From: SZUA-584 sp964607965
GTDB taxonomy: Bacteria; Bacillota; Clostridia; Christensenellales; SZUA-584
Assembly (NCBI GenBank): GCA_964607965.1
Contig: CAZSMH010000021.1
Location: forward strand, 1 to 23,208
Length of the DNA: 23,208 nt
Direction: 5' to 3'
In this document: one piece after another, positions 1-7,681 of the stretch
How positions within the stretch are numbered: position 1 is the stretch's first letter
Layout: every line of letters begins with the position of its first letter
The notes under the pieces: model-generated
The model's database searches: none
The model's input: the letters and a program-made list of their open reading frames with translations, nothing else
What the model was told of the DNA's origin: nothing
Translations under genes and position numbers: made by a program

Positions 1-51
1 ATCACAATAAACAGTGACGGAAAAGCGGTTGTTGATACAGCAAGTCAATAA
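1..51 (+). CDS. C-terminal tail of an upstream gene (partial)
   Basis: Frame 1 is open from the window edge to a TAA at 49-51 and would encode the last 16 residues of a protein, ending VVDTASQ. The other two plus-strand frames stop within the first 20 bases, so this is the only frame that could carry an incoming gene. The fragment is too short to assign a family, and it may be chance. Confidence 0.35.
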   Translation: MTINSDGKAVVDTASQ

Positions 52-127
52 GCATCGTTGATAAAAAACATCCGATAAAAAATACATATAATAGCAACAT
101 ACAAAGAAGGCATACAGTGCAAAACTG

Positions 128-156
128 TTGTATTTTTATATAAGGCATGGTACAAT
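128..156 (+). promoter_or_regulatory. sigmaA-like promoter for the cotH operon
   Basis: TTGTAT (128-133) and TACAAT (151-156) are separated by 17 bp, and a TGG sits just before the -10, which gives an extended -10. The predicted transcription start is near 163, about 50 bases before the TTG start codon of the next gene. The pattern is vegetative (sigmaA-type). I saw no sporulation-type (sigmaE/K) pattern in this gap. Confidence 0.55.
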
Positions 157-212
157 CATTCGTGTTGTTTTTAGATTAAGCCAAAATAGCTTCATATGGG
201 AGTTTATGTAAC

Positions 213-3194
213 TTGAGAGTACTTAAAAACATTATCGCTTTTATAATCGCCGCGGCAGTATGTGCCGGAGTTCTTATATATGCACTAAATGAAAACGGAG
301 CCGTAAACGAAGGAGCTCCCTCAAACTCTAAGGGGTCGGTACGCATAAACGAGTTTATGGCAAGTAACGGCGGCTTTCTTCCGGATGATACGGGGGAATA
401 CAGCGACTGGATTGAACTGTATAATCCTACAGAACATCCTGTTGTTCTTAAAGGGCTTGGCTTATCGGACGATAAATCTTCGGTCAAGTGGTTCTTTCCG
501 GACGTATCTTTAAATGCAGGCGGATATATTGTTCTGTATGCTTCCGGCAAAGGACAAACAGGAGGCACTTCTCACACCAATTTTAAACTGACCGCAAGCG
601 GGGGCGGAATATACTTAAGCGATGTTTCCGGCAATATAATTGATTCGGTTGAATATAAGGACCAGACGCAGGACATATCTATGGGAAGGTCTGCCGAAAG
701 CCCGAAGGAATGGATGCTGTTCGATAAACCTACGCCGGGTTTTTCCAATGACGAAGCAGGGTTCGCCGCTTTTGAGCAAAGCCGGTACGCAGGCGAAACA
801 TCGCTTATTATCACAGAGGTTATGGCATCCAACAAAATAACGGTTGCGGACAACAAAGGCAGCTACAGCGATTATATAGAAATATTCAACGCAGGGACAG
901 AGCCAATTGACCTTTTAGGCTTCGGGCTTACCGACGATCCTTTAAAACTGCTCTCGTGGAAGTTCCCCGATGTTACCATACAGCCGGGGGAACATATGCT
1001 TGTTTTTGCTTCCGGCAAGGATGTTATCGATACGGATATAGAAGCCGGATACATTCATACCAATTTCCGCGTAGCCGCATATCAGGAGACGATAGTGCTT
1101 TCCAATCCGCTGGGGCTGATACTGGATTCGGTGACGGTATCTGAATCGCAGTCGGACATGTCTTATTCGCGTGTGCTTTCAGGCGAAAACCGCTACGGCG
1201 AGGAATGGGAAACAACAAGCCGCGCTACTCCCGGTTATCCAAATTCCCAGCAGGGTTATGAACAGTTTGCGGAGGCCAGCCCTGTAGCATTAGGGCCGGT
1301 TATAATAAGCGAGGTTATGGCATCTAACAGTGAATATTTAACAGAGGAAGACGGCGGCACATACGACTGGATAGAGCTTTATAACCAAAGCAGTCAGTCG
1401 GTAAACCTTTTAGGATACGCGCTGACAGACAATCCGGGAAACCCCGCCAAATGGAGACTGCCGGATTTAACGCTTGCTCCCGGTGAACACAAAGTTGTGC
1501 TGGCGTCCGGTCTTAATGTAAAAAAAAACTATATCCATACCAACTTTAAGTTAAGCGCGTCGGGAGATGTTCTGGCGCTTTTTGATGTTGACGGCGTGCT
1601 GCAGGACAAGTATACAGTAGAGCCGGTGCCGCATGGAGTATCAATTGGCAGAGCACAGGGCGAAAAAGGCATTTTTTATTTTGAAGAACCGACTCCGGGC
1701 ACTGACAACGGCGCTCACAGCGACGGAATAGCAGCAACGCCCGCGGCAAATATTCCGGGAGGCAGCTACGAGGGCCCCCAGCAGATTGCGCTGAAATGTG
1801 AAACGGAGGGTGCTGTTATACGCTATACTATTGACGGCAACGTGCCAACGGCAAGCTCGCCCCAATACACTTCTCCCATAAATATTAACGCTACGGGCAT
1901 GGTTCGAGCCCGGGCATTCAAGGATAATTATATTACCAGCGGTACCTACACATCCACCTATTTTATAGGCGAGACGCATTCTCTGCCTCTCGTTTCTGTT
2001 GTGACAGACCCCAAGCTTTTATTCGACCCGGTTACCGGCATATACGAATTAGGGCCCAATGCAACAGAAGTTCCGGGAAGCCCTGGCCATTATTCAGGCG
2101 CCAACTATAAACAAAAAGGGCAGGAGTCGGAACGCCCGGCTTCTATCGAGGTGTTCGATGAGGGCGGTAAGAGGGTATTCGTTCAGGATATTTCCATTCG
2201 CATACAGGGCGGATATAGCCGCGACCATAAGCAAAAATCGTTTGCCGTATATGCGCGCAGCAAATACGGCAAAAACAGCATGGAATACCCGTTCTTTGAA
2301 GACAGACCGTTTACCGAGTATAAATCCATAGTGCTGCGCCAGGGCGGGCAGGACCAGAAGATAGCCAAAATTAAAGAAATGGTGGCGCTAGACCTTGTAA
2401 AGGACAAGGGATTTAAATTTCTGACACAGGCTTTTAAACCGTATGTGCTATATATAAACGGGCAATACTGGGGCGTATACTATATGATGGAAAAGCGCAA
2501 CGAGTATTTTATTGCGCAGCACGAAAACTTCGATGACCCAAAGAACATGAATGTAGGGTGGCACAGTAAAGAAATAAGGCATGGAACAAACGAAAGTTAT
2601 CTTGATTTGGTCAGATATGTAAATAATCACGATATGGCACAAAAAGAAAATTATGATTATATTTCACAACGCCTTGACACCGACAGCTTTCTGGATATGA
2701 TGGTTAATCAGATAATAGTTGCCAATTCCGACTACGGAAACATAATGTATTACCAGCTTCTGCCGGACGGTAAATGGAAACAAATTTATTACGATTTCTG
2801 CTGGACATTCGGCAGCAGTGAATTCCCGGACGGAAATCACCCGACGTTATACTGGCGCAGGCACAGCACGAAAGCGGGCTCGGATCTTTTCAATGCACTT
2901 TTAAAATATAAGCCATGGTTTGATAAATTTATAGAACGCTTTGCATGGGCTTTAAAAGAGGTGTATAATACGGAACGCGTGATTTCATATATAGACAAAT
3001 GGTACGATACTGTAAAGGATGAGATGCCTGCAGAGCGTGAAAAGTTCGGCGGAAGCGTGTCCAGTTTCGGATCACATGTAGAAAGGATGCGCCGTTTCGC
3101 GCGGCTAAGGCCTGCAAATATTGTAAAACAGCTAAAAGATACTTTCTCGCTTTCAAGCGAGCAGAGACAAATGCTTGATGACGCTATCAAATAG
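213..3194 (+). CDS. membrane-anchored CotH-kinase protein with three lamin-tail domains
   Basis: This 993-residue protein is predicted to be extracytoplasmic. Residues 6-24 form an N-terminal membrane anchor or signal segment. Three lamin-tail (LTD) domains follow, each opening with a variant of I-x-E-V/F-MASN, near residues 45, 198 and 363. Next comes an Fn3-associated/chitobiase-type module near 507-585 (IRYTIDGNVP), then a CotH-type atypical kinase domain from about 588 to the end (RIQGGYSR near 662, an NSDYGN stretch, and YYDFCW near 861). CotH proteins phosphorylate secreted proteins; in Bacillus the target is spore coat protein. The start is TTG, chosen because GGGAG lies at 198-202, ten bases upstream, and no in-frame ATG precedes it. 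The gene is first in a likely operon with the VTC and DUF4956 genes, 43 bases before the former. The anchor, LTD repeats and vegetative-looking promoter argue for a surface role rather than a coat role. The substrate is unknown. Confidence 0.85.
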   Translation: MRVLKNIIAFIIAAAVCAGVLIYALNENGAVNEGAPSNSKGSVRINEFMASNGGFLPDDTGEYSDWIELYNPTEHPVVLKGLGLSDDKSSVKWFFPDVSLNAGGYIVLYASGKGQTGGTSHTNFKLTASGGGIYLSDVSGNIIDSVEYKDQTQDISMGRSAESPKEWMLFDKPTPGFSNDEAGFAAFEQSRYAGETSLIITEVMASNKITVADNKGSYSDYIEIFNAGTEPIDLLGFGLTDDPLKLLSWKFPDVTIQPGEHMLVFASGKDVIDTDIEAGYIHTNFRVAAYQETIVLSNPLGLILDSVTVSESQSDMSYSRVLSGENRYGEEWETTSRATPGYPNSQQGYEQFAEASPVALGPVIISEVMASNSEYLTEEDGGTYDWIELYNQSSQSVNLLGYALTDNPGNPAKWRLPDLTLAPGEHKVVLASGLNVKKNYIHTNFKLSASGDVLALFDVDGVLQDKYTVEPVPHGVSIGRAQGEKGIFYFEEPTPGTDNGAHSDGIAATPAANIPGGSYEGPQQIALKCETEGAVIRYTIDGNVPTASSPQYTSPININATGMVRARAFKDNYITSGTYTSTYFIGETHSLPLVSVVTDPKLLFDPVTGIYELGPNATEVPGSPGHYSGANYKQKGQESERPASIEVFDEGGKRVFVQDISIRIQGGYSRDHKQKSFAVYARSKYGKNSMEYPFFEDRPFTEYKSIVLRQGGQDQKIAKIKEMVALDLVKDKGFKFLTQAFKPYVLYINGQYWGVYYMMEKRNEYFIAQHENFDDPKNMNVGWHSKEIRHGTNESYLDLVRYVNNHDMAQKENYDYISQRLDTDSFLDMMVNQIIVANSDYGNIMYYQLLPDGKWKQIYYDFCWTFGSSEFPDGNHPTLYWRRHSTKAGSDLFNALLKYKPWFDKFIERFAWALKEVYNTERVISYIDKWYDTVKDEMPAEREKFGGSVSSFGSHVERMRRFARLRPANIVKQLKDTFSLSSEQRQMLDDAIK

Positions 3195-3237
3195 GAAGCC
3201 GAGTTAATCAGTACTTCCATAGAATAAAGAGGATAGA

Positions 3238-4458
3238 ATGGCAAGAGACGACGATATTTTCAGAAAACTGAAAAAAGAAACGCCGCTTATAAAACGCAAG
3301 GACTTAAAGCCGCTCACATCGCGGGACTTTCCGGGCAGAAGTGCGTTTGATATCAAAATAGAAAAGCAGACTCAAAAACGCTCTGTTAAAAGGCCGGAAG
3401 ATCTAAGCGCGTTTTCGCGTGAATCAATAAGAAAACCGGCGGTCAACCGCGCTAAAACCCCGGCCGCAAGGCAGCGGGATGTTGATGTTTTCGGCGAGGA
3501 CGCAGCAGAGCCAAAAATCCGCCCGCGCACGGAACGAAAAAGAGAGCCGGAACGTCAGTATACCAGACCAGCTAAAAGCGAAAAAGCGTTTGACGGATAT
3601 CAAAGGCCGGGCAGGGGCACGCGCAGCGTTCCCAATGCGGCTGCGGAGCTGGAATCTTTTCCTGTTACAAGCACGCGCCCGGCTGATGCAGCGCAAAGAC
3701 GCCGCCCAATGGCGTATTCAGTAACGGAACCGGATGAATCCGCAGAGGAGATGCGTCAAACAAGTAAAAAGGGCGAGCTTTCTTACAGGCATGAGCTAAA
3801 ATACTATATAAACTATCGTGATTATATTCTTTTGAGAAACACGCTGAAAACTATTCTTCCGCTGGATAGATATTCGGGCGAGTCGGGCGATTACCATATA
3901 CGCAGTTTGTATTTTGACGACGTTTATGAAACCGCGCTTGCGGAAAAAATAGCGGGCAGCGATGCCAGGAGCAAATACCGCATACGAATATACAATTTTT
4001 GCGACGGAGTTATAAAGTTTGAAAAGAAAATAAAAAACGGCCAGTTCATAGCCAAAGAAACCATAAAGCTAAACCGAGATGAGTGCGAAAGGCTTATTGC
4101 GGGAGATTTTTATGCGCTGGAGGGAAGGAAAGAACCGCTCGCCGCAGAAATATATTTGCAGATGAAAAACAACCGTCTTGCCCCCCGCGTGATAGTGGAT
4201 TACCGCCGCGAGGCTTACATATCACCTATAGAGAACCTAAGGATAACATTTGATAAAGACTTGAAAGCGGGGCTTATGACAGCAAATATTTTCGATGAAA
4301 ACGCGCCTACAATGCCCGTTTTCGACAGCGGTCTTTTAGTGCTGGAGGTAAAGTTCAACAAATATCTGCCCGCGCACATAAAGGCGATAATCAATAATGT
4401 CAATACTGCGCAAAGGTGTGCAATTTCAAAATATGTGTTGTGCCGCATGCACGACTAG
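3238..4458 (+). CDS. VTC-domain polyphosphate polymerase
   Basis: This 406-residue protein has no membrane helix. Residues 1 to about 175 are rich in Lys, Arg, Glu and Pro and look disordered. Residues from about 180 to 406 form a VTC domain, the catalytic tunnel fold that yeast Vtc4 uses to make polyphosphate from ATP. Visible hallmarks are RHELKYY (184-190), the RIRIYN strand (R248, R250), FEKKIKN (261-267), an acidic/basic pair in LEVKFN (E370, K372), and a terminal SKYVLC. These correspond to the basic phosphate-binding residues and the metal-binding glutamate of the family. AAAGAGGA lies 4 bases before the ATG. The gene sits 43 bases after the CotH-kinase gene and 12 bases before the DUF4956 gene, a neighbourhood I recall as recurrent in Clostridia. 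Polyphosphate synthesis is inferred from family membership. The long N-terminal extension is not explained by it. Confidence 0.85.
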   Translation: MARDDDIFRKLKKETPLIKRKDLKPLTSRDFPGRSAFDIKIEKQTQKRSVKRPEDLSAFSRESIRKPAVNRAKTPAARQRDVDVFGEDAAEPKIRPRTERKREPERQYTRPAKSEKAFDGYQRPGRGTRSVPNAAAELESFPVTSTRPADAAQRRRPMAYSVTEPDESAEEMRQTSKKGELSYRHELKYYINYRDYILLRNTLKTILPLDRYSGESGDYHIRSLYFDDVYETALAEKIAGSDARSKYRIRIYNFCDGVIKFEKKIKNGQFIAKETIKLNRDECERLIAGDFYALEGRKEPLAAEIYLQMKNNRLAPRVIVDYRREAYISPIENLRITFDKDLKAGLMTANIFDENAPTMPVFDSGLLVLEVKFNKYLPAHIKAIINNVNTAQRCAISKYVLCRMHD

Positions 4459-4470
4459 GAGGATACTAAT

Positions 4471-5151
4471 ATGCAAAGTGCAACTGACCTAATAAGAAGG
4501 AGCGTTCTTGAGAATTTAACATTTACTGCTGAGCTTGATATTCTTACCGTTGTGGTAACGCTTGCGCTGGCGTTTTTATCAGGCCTGTTTATTTATTTTA
4601 TATACAGGCTGTGTTTCAGCGGCGTTATTTTTTCAAAAAGTTTCGGGACATCGCTTATTATGATAGCTATGGTAACGGCGATGGTGATACTGCCTATATC
4701 AACAAACCTTGTGTTATCGCTCGGCATGGTGGGCGCGCTTTCTATAGTAAGGTTCAGAACGGCCGTAAAAGACCCCATGGATACCATTTTTATGTTTTGG
4801 GCGATAGCCGCGGGAATAACGCTTGGCGCAAGGCTTTATGCCGCATCGTGCCTTGCTTCGGGTGCCATAGGCGTGTTTTTGATAATCTGGAACCTGTTTA
4901 AGTCAAAAAGGAATTTCCCGTTCATGCTGGTTATACGGTTTGACGAAGGCAGCAAAAAAGAAGTTCAGTCTGTACTGCGTAAGATGCCTCCCGGCAAACT
5001 AAAATCAAAAATAGTATCCGACGGCACGATTGAGCTGACAATTGAGATGAATATAAGGGAAAGCGAAGCAGGAATTATAGACTCGTTCTCGGCTATACCG
5101 GGCGTGCACAACGCTTCCTTGATAAGCTATAACGGAGATGTTGTGTCATAA
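4471..5151 (+). CDS. DUF4956 membrane protein
   Basis: This 226-residue protein has several hydrophobic helices in about residues 22-145, and a soluble C-terminal domain (about 150-226) of alternating strands and helices that looks ferredoxin-like. The family signature is the segment GALSIVRFRTAVKDP near residues 88-102. AGGAGG at 4457-4462 overlaps the stop codon of the VTC gene, so translation is probably coupled. No biochemical function is established for the family as far as I know. Genomic pairing with a VTC polymerase suggests a membrane partner, for instance a transporter or regulator of the polymer or its product, but that is inference. The gene ends the first transcription block; 160 bases follow before the next gene. 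Confidence 0.85.
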   Translation: MQSATDLIRRSVLENLTFTAELDILTVVVTLALAFLSGLFIYFIYRLCFSGVIFSKSFGTSLIMIAMVTAMVILPISTNLVLSLGMVGALSIVRFRTAVKDPMDTIFMFWAIAAGITLGARLYAASCLASGAIGVFLIIWNLFKSKRNFPFMLVIRFDEGSKKEVQSVLRKMPPGKLKSKIVSDGTIELTIEMNIRESEAGIIDSFSAIPGVHNASLISYNGDVVS

Positions 5152-5311
5152 AACTGCGACTTTGGGAATGCCGGAAAAGTAAAATGCGCGTTATAATAAA
5201 AAACCCACTCGCTTTGCAGGCAATTTGCTAAGAATAGTGTGTTGAGGTTGCGCTCTTAAAAACACAAACAAAAATACTTTAGTATAGCAAATAAGAATGT
5301 GTGGATAGACA

Positions 5312-6394
5312 ATGGACGTTAATAAGAATGCCGCTGTAATCATTCCTGCATATGAGCCGGACGGCAAACTGATAACATTGCTGAAAGAAATAAAAGCAAA
5401 CACCGGTTTTTCTGCCATCGTGATAAACGACGGCAGTTCTTCCGGTTTAACGGATTTATTCAAAGAGGCGGAAAAGTATGCCGCCGTGCTGCATCATTCT
5501 GTAAACAAAGGCAAGGGTGCAGCCATTAAAACCGGGTTGTCATATATAAAAGATAATTTTTCGGCGGATACCGTGGTAATAACCATGGACGCCGACGGAC
5601 AGCATAAGGTGACTGATGCCATCAGAGTGTATAAAACCGCCGCGCAAAACAGCGAAAGCCTTGTTATAGGCAGCAGAATTTTCTCTGGAAAAGTCCCTTT
5701 AAGAAGCCGTTTCGGGAATTCGGTGACGCGCTTTGTATACAGAATTGTTACAGGTATAAAGGTAAAGGATACCCAGACAGGCCTGCGTGCTTTTAATGCC
5801 GCGCTTATTCCCTTTATGCTGGATGTAAAGGGAAGCAGATATGAGTACGAAATGAACGTTCTGCTGGAATGTTCGCGGCAGAAAATAGATATCAGGCAGG
5901 TGCAGATTGAAACGGTATACATAAACGACAACCAGTCTTCCCATTTTAATACCGTTAAAGATTCCTGCCGTATATATAAGGAAATAGTAAAATTCTGCGC
6001 ATCGTCGCTGATAGCTTTCTGTACTGATTACGGTATATATAGCCTGATGATATACTTAACGGGGGATTTAGCTGTTGCCCAAAGCCTTATTATTTCAAGT
6101 ATAATTGCGCGCATCATAAGTTCCAGTATTAACTTTTATATAAACAGAAGATATGTTTTCAAAAGTAAAGAGAGCCTTTTTATATCGGCACTCAAGTATT
6201 TTGCCTTGGTGGGGGTAATACTGCTTGTTAATACATTCCTGTTAAGGATTCTCGTTGAAAATTTCGGTATTGACAAGTATTTAAGCAAGCTGATTGTAGA
6301 GACGGCGCTTTTTATTATAAGCTGGCTTGTTCAAAGGCTGTTTGTTTTCAAGAAAAAGGTTGGGAGGGGAGCCTGTGACTCAGTACAGCGTTAG
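5312..6394 (+). CDS. GT2 glycosyltransferase fused to a GtrA-type membrane domain
   Basis: The protein has 360 residues. Residues 8 to about 225 are a family 2 glycosyltransferase of the dolichyl-phosphate-mannose-synthase type, with NDGSSSG near 38-44, NKGKGAAIKTG, and a metal/nucleotide-binding DAD at 93-95 inside MDADGQH. Residues from about 230 to 350 hold four hydrophobic helices of GtrA type. Such fusions transfer a sugar from a nucleotide donor to polyprenyl phosphate, and the GtrA part is thought to help move or anchor the lipid-linked sugar. An in-frame ATG at 5297 is ruled out by a TAG at 5306, which fixes the start at 5312, although its ribosome site (GTGGAT) is weak. The 160-base gap upstream contains a perfect TATAAT at 5192-5197 with no convincing -35. 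The end overlaps the next gene by 20 bases. Sugar identity cannot be read from sequence. Confidence 0.85.
   Translation: MDVNKNAAVIIPAYEPDGKLITLLKEIKANTGFSAIVINDGSSSGLTDLFKEAEKYAAVLHHSVNKGKGAAIKTGLSYIKDNFSADTVVITMDADGQHKVTDAIRVYKTAAQNSESLVIGSRIFSGKVPLRSRFGNSVTRFVYRIVTGIKVKDTQTGLRAFNAALIPFMLDVKGSRYEYEMNVLLECSRQKIDIRQVQIETVYINDNQSSHFNTVKDSCRIYKEIVKFCASSLIAFCTDYGIYSLMIYLTGDLAVAQSLIISSIIARIISSSINFYINRRYVFKSKESLFISALKYFALVGVILLVNTFLLRILVENFGIDKYLSKLIVETALFIISWLVQRLFVFKKKVGRGACDSVQR
6362..6369 (+). promoter_or_regulatory. ribosome binding site that fixes the GTG start of the glycosidase gene
   Basis: GGGAGGGG ends 5 bases before GTG 6375. The same frame is open back to 6327, but that upstream start lies 68 bases inside the glycosyltransferase gene and has no comparable site, so the shorter protein is preferred. 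Confidence 0.7.
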
Positions 6395-7448
6395 AAGGAT
6401 AAAGGTTAACGCAAACATAAAACAGCAAAAAAAGATGCCTGTTTGGGCAATGATTATTATAGACGTGCTGCTTATAGGCTGCGTGCTGATCGTATTTGCC
6501 TATTTTCATCACGTACTTCCGCAGGAAAGCGAATCGTTGGGCATTGTGATTGAAAGACCGACAAAAACAGCATCGCCTGTTATATCGAATACCCCTGTTA
6601 TTTCACCGTCTTTGAATGAAACAAATCAGGAGCCGGTTGATACCGAGCCGGTGGAACTGACATGGGCGCAGAAGTTTGCTGAACACTTTTCGGATACCGT
6701 TGTCGAGACTGACACTTCATATAAAAGCCCCAATATATCAATTACTATTACCACAACCTCAAAGGGTTCCGGCGGAGATCTTATGAAGTATTATGTAGCC
6801 GATGTTTATGTAACCGATATAGAATACCTGCAGACCTATTTTGCCAAAGGCAAATTCGGCACGGGGTACAGGCAATATGTGCTTGATATGGATAAGAAGT
6901 CGGGAGCAATACTGGCTGTATCCGGAGATTTTTACGGGAATTCAAAAAGCACGCTGCATGGAGTGGTAATAAGAAACGGAACAGTATACCGCACCGACAA
7001 AACGAAAATGGATACATGCGTGCTCTATTATGACGGAACGCTTGAGACTTATCTGCGCGATGGGTTTGATGCCGAAGAAGTTATTGCAAGAGCGCCGTAT
7101 CACGCATGGACTTTCGGTCCTGCGTTGCTGGATGAGGAAGGAAAAGCGCTGGAGGAATTCAATAGCGGGCCTAAGCTTTCGTCCAAAAACCCAAGATGCG
7201 GTATAGGATATTTCGAGCCGGGGCATTACTGCTTTATTGTTGTCGACGGAAGGACCAGGGATTCAAAAGGCGCCACAATGGACGAGTTTGCCGCTATTTT
7301 CGAGGAGCTTGGATGCGCAGCCGCATACAATCTTGACGGCGGTGCTTCTGCAATGATGACTTTTGACGATAAGTTGTTTACAAATCCGCCGGACGAATCA
7401 GGGCGTACTATAAGCGACTGCATAATAATTGTGGAGGAGGAAGAATGA
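6375..7448 (+). CDS. anchored phosphodiester glycosidase (NAGPA family)
   Basis: With the GTG start the protein has 357 residues. Residues 22-43 form a membrane anchor, followed by a Pro/Thr/Ser-rich linker and, from about residue 125, a domain of the phosphodiester glycosidase family related to the mammalian mannose-6-phosphate uncovering enzyme. Supporting motifs are VSGDFYGN, the HGVVIRNGTVYR strand pair, and NLDGGASAMM at 319-328, which matches the family's N-L-D-G-G-x-S signature. The catalytic domain should lie outside the cell and cleave a sugar from a phosphodiester, for example in a sugar-phosphate-modified polymer. It overlaps the glycosyltransferase gene by 20 bases and the next small gene by 4 (ATGA), so one transcript is likely. 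A plausible role is trimming or remodelling of a surface glycan or teichoic-acid-like polymer. The substrate is inferred only from family and context. Confidence 0.8.
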   Translation: MTQYSVRRIKVNANIKQQKKMPVWAMIIIDVLLIGCVLIVFAYFHHVLPQESESLGIVIERPTKTASPVISNTPVISPSLNETNQEPVDTEPVELTWAQKFAEHFSDTVVETDTSYKSPNISITITTTSKGSGGDLMKYYVADVYVTDIEYLQTYFAKGKFGTGYRQYVLDMDKKSGAILAVSGDFYGNSKSTLHGVVIRNGTVYRTDKTKMDTCVLYYDGTLETYLRDGFDAEEVIARAPYHAWTFGPALLDEEGKALEEFNSGPKLSSKNPRCGIGYFEPGHYCFIVVDGRTRDSKGATMDEFAAIFEELGCAAAYNLDGGASAMMTFDDKLFTNPPDESGRTISDCIIIVEEEE

Positions 7449-7681
7449 AATATTTAATAAAGCTTCTGCCGCATCTGATTATTATTCTTTCCGTAGTGTT
7501 TATGGTGTTTCTGATACTCGATGAGTACAACCCGACGATGAACTTTATAAGCAATGAAATATCTGAAGTAATGCTGTGGGTGCTTTGTATCGCATCGGTG
7601 GTCAACGCAATAATAATAATAGCCGTAAGCCGCAGCCACAAGTCGGAATATCAAAGTCGGAAAAATCGGTACGATATATGA
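7445..7681 (+). CDS. small two-helix membrane protein of unknown function
   Basis: This 78-residue protein has two hydrophobic helices (about 5-26 and 41-61) joined by a short polar loop with DEYNPTMN, and a basic tail (SRSHKSEYQSRKNR). I do not recognise a family, although it resembles the short PLD-nuclease-N/phage-holin-like two-helix architecture in outline. GGAGGAGG at 7433-7440 is an excellent ribosome site, and the ATG overlaps the previous stop as ATGA; the stop overlaps the next ATG in the same way. This tight coupling on both sides is the best evidence that it is a real gene, probably an accessory membrane subunit to the glycosidase or the DUF368 protein. Confidence 0.7.
   Translation: MKYLIKLLPHLIIILSVVFMVFLILDEYNPTMNFISNEISEVMLWVLCIASVVNAIIIIAVSRSHKSEYQSRKNRYDI

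Noticed and set aside
58..92. TTGATA and TATAAT pair upstream of the CotH gene
   Set aside because: The spacer is 23 bp, too long for a sigmaA promoter; the pair at 128-156 with 17 bp is better.
5192..5197. Perfect TATAAT as promoter of the glycosyltransferase operon
   Set aside because: No acceptable -35 lies 15-19 bp upstream and there is no TG extension, so I mention it only in the gene entry. A promoter in this 160-base gap remains possible.
5195..5235. Possible minus-strand terminator in the gap before the glycosyltransferase gene
   Set aside because: A T-tract exists on the minus strand but only a four-pair stem (TTGC/GCAA) can be drawn, and no minus-strand gene precedes it.
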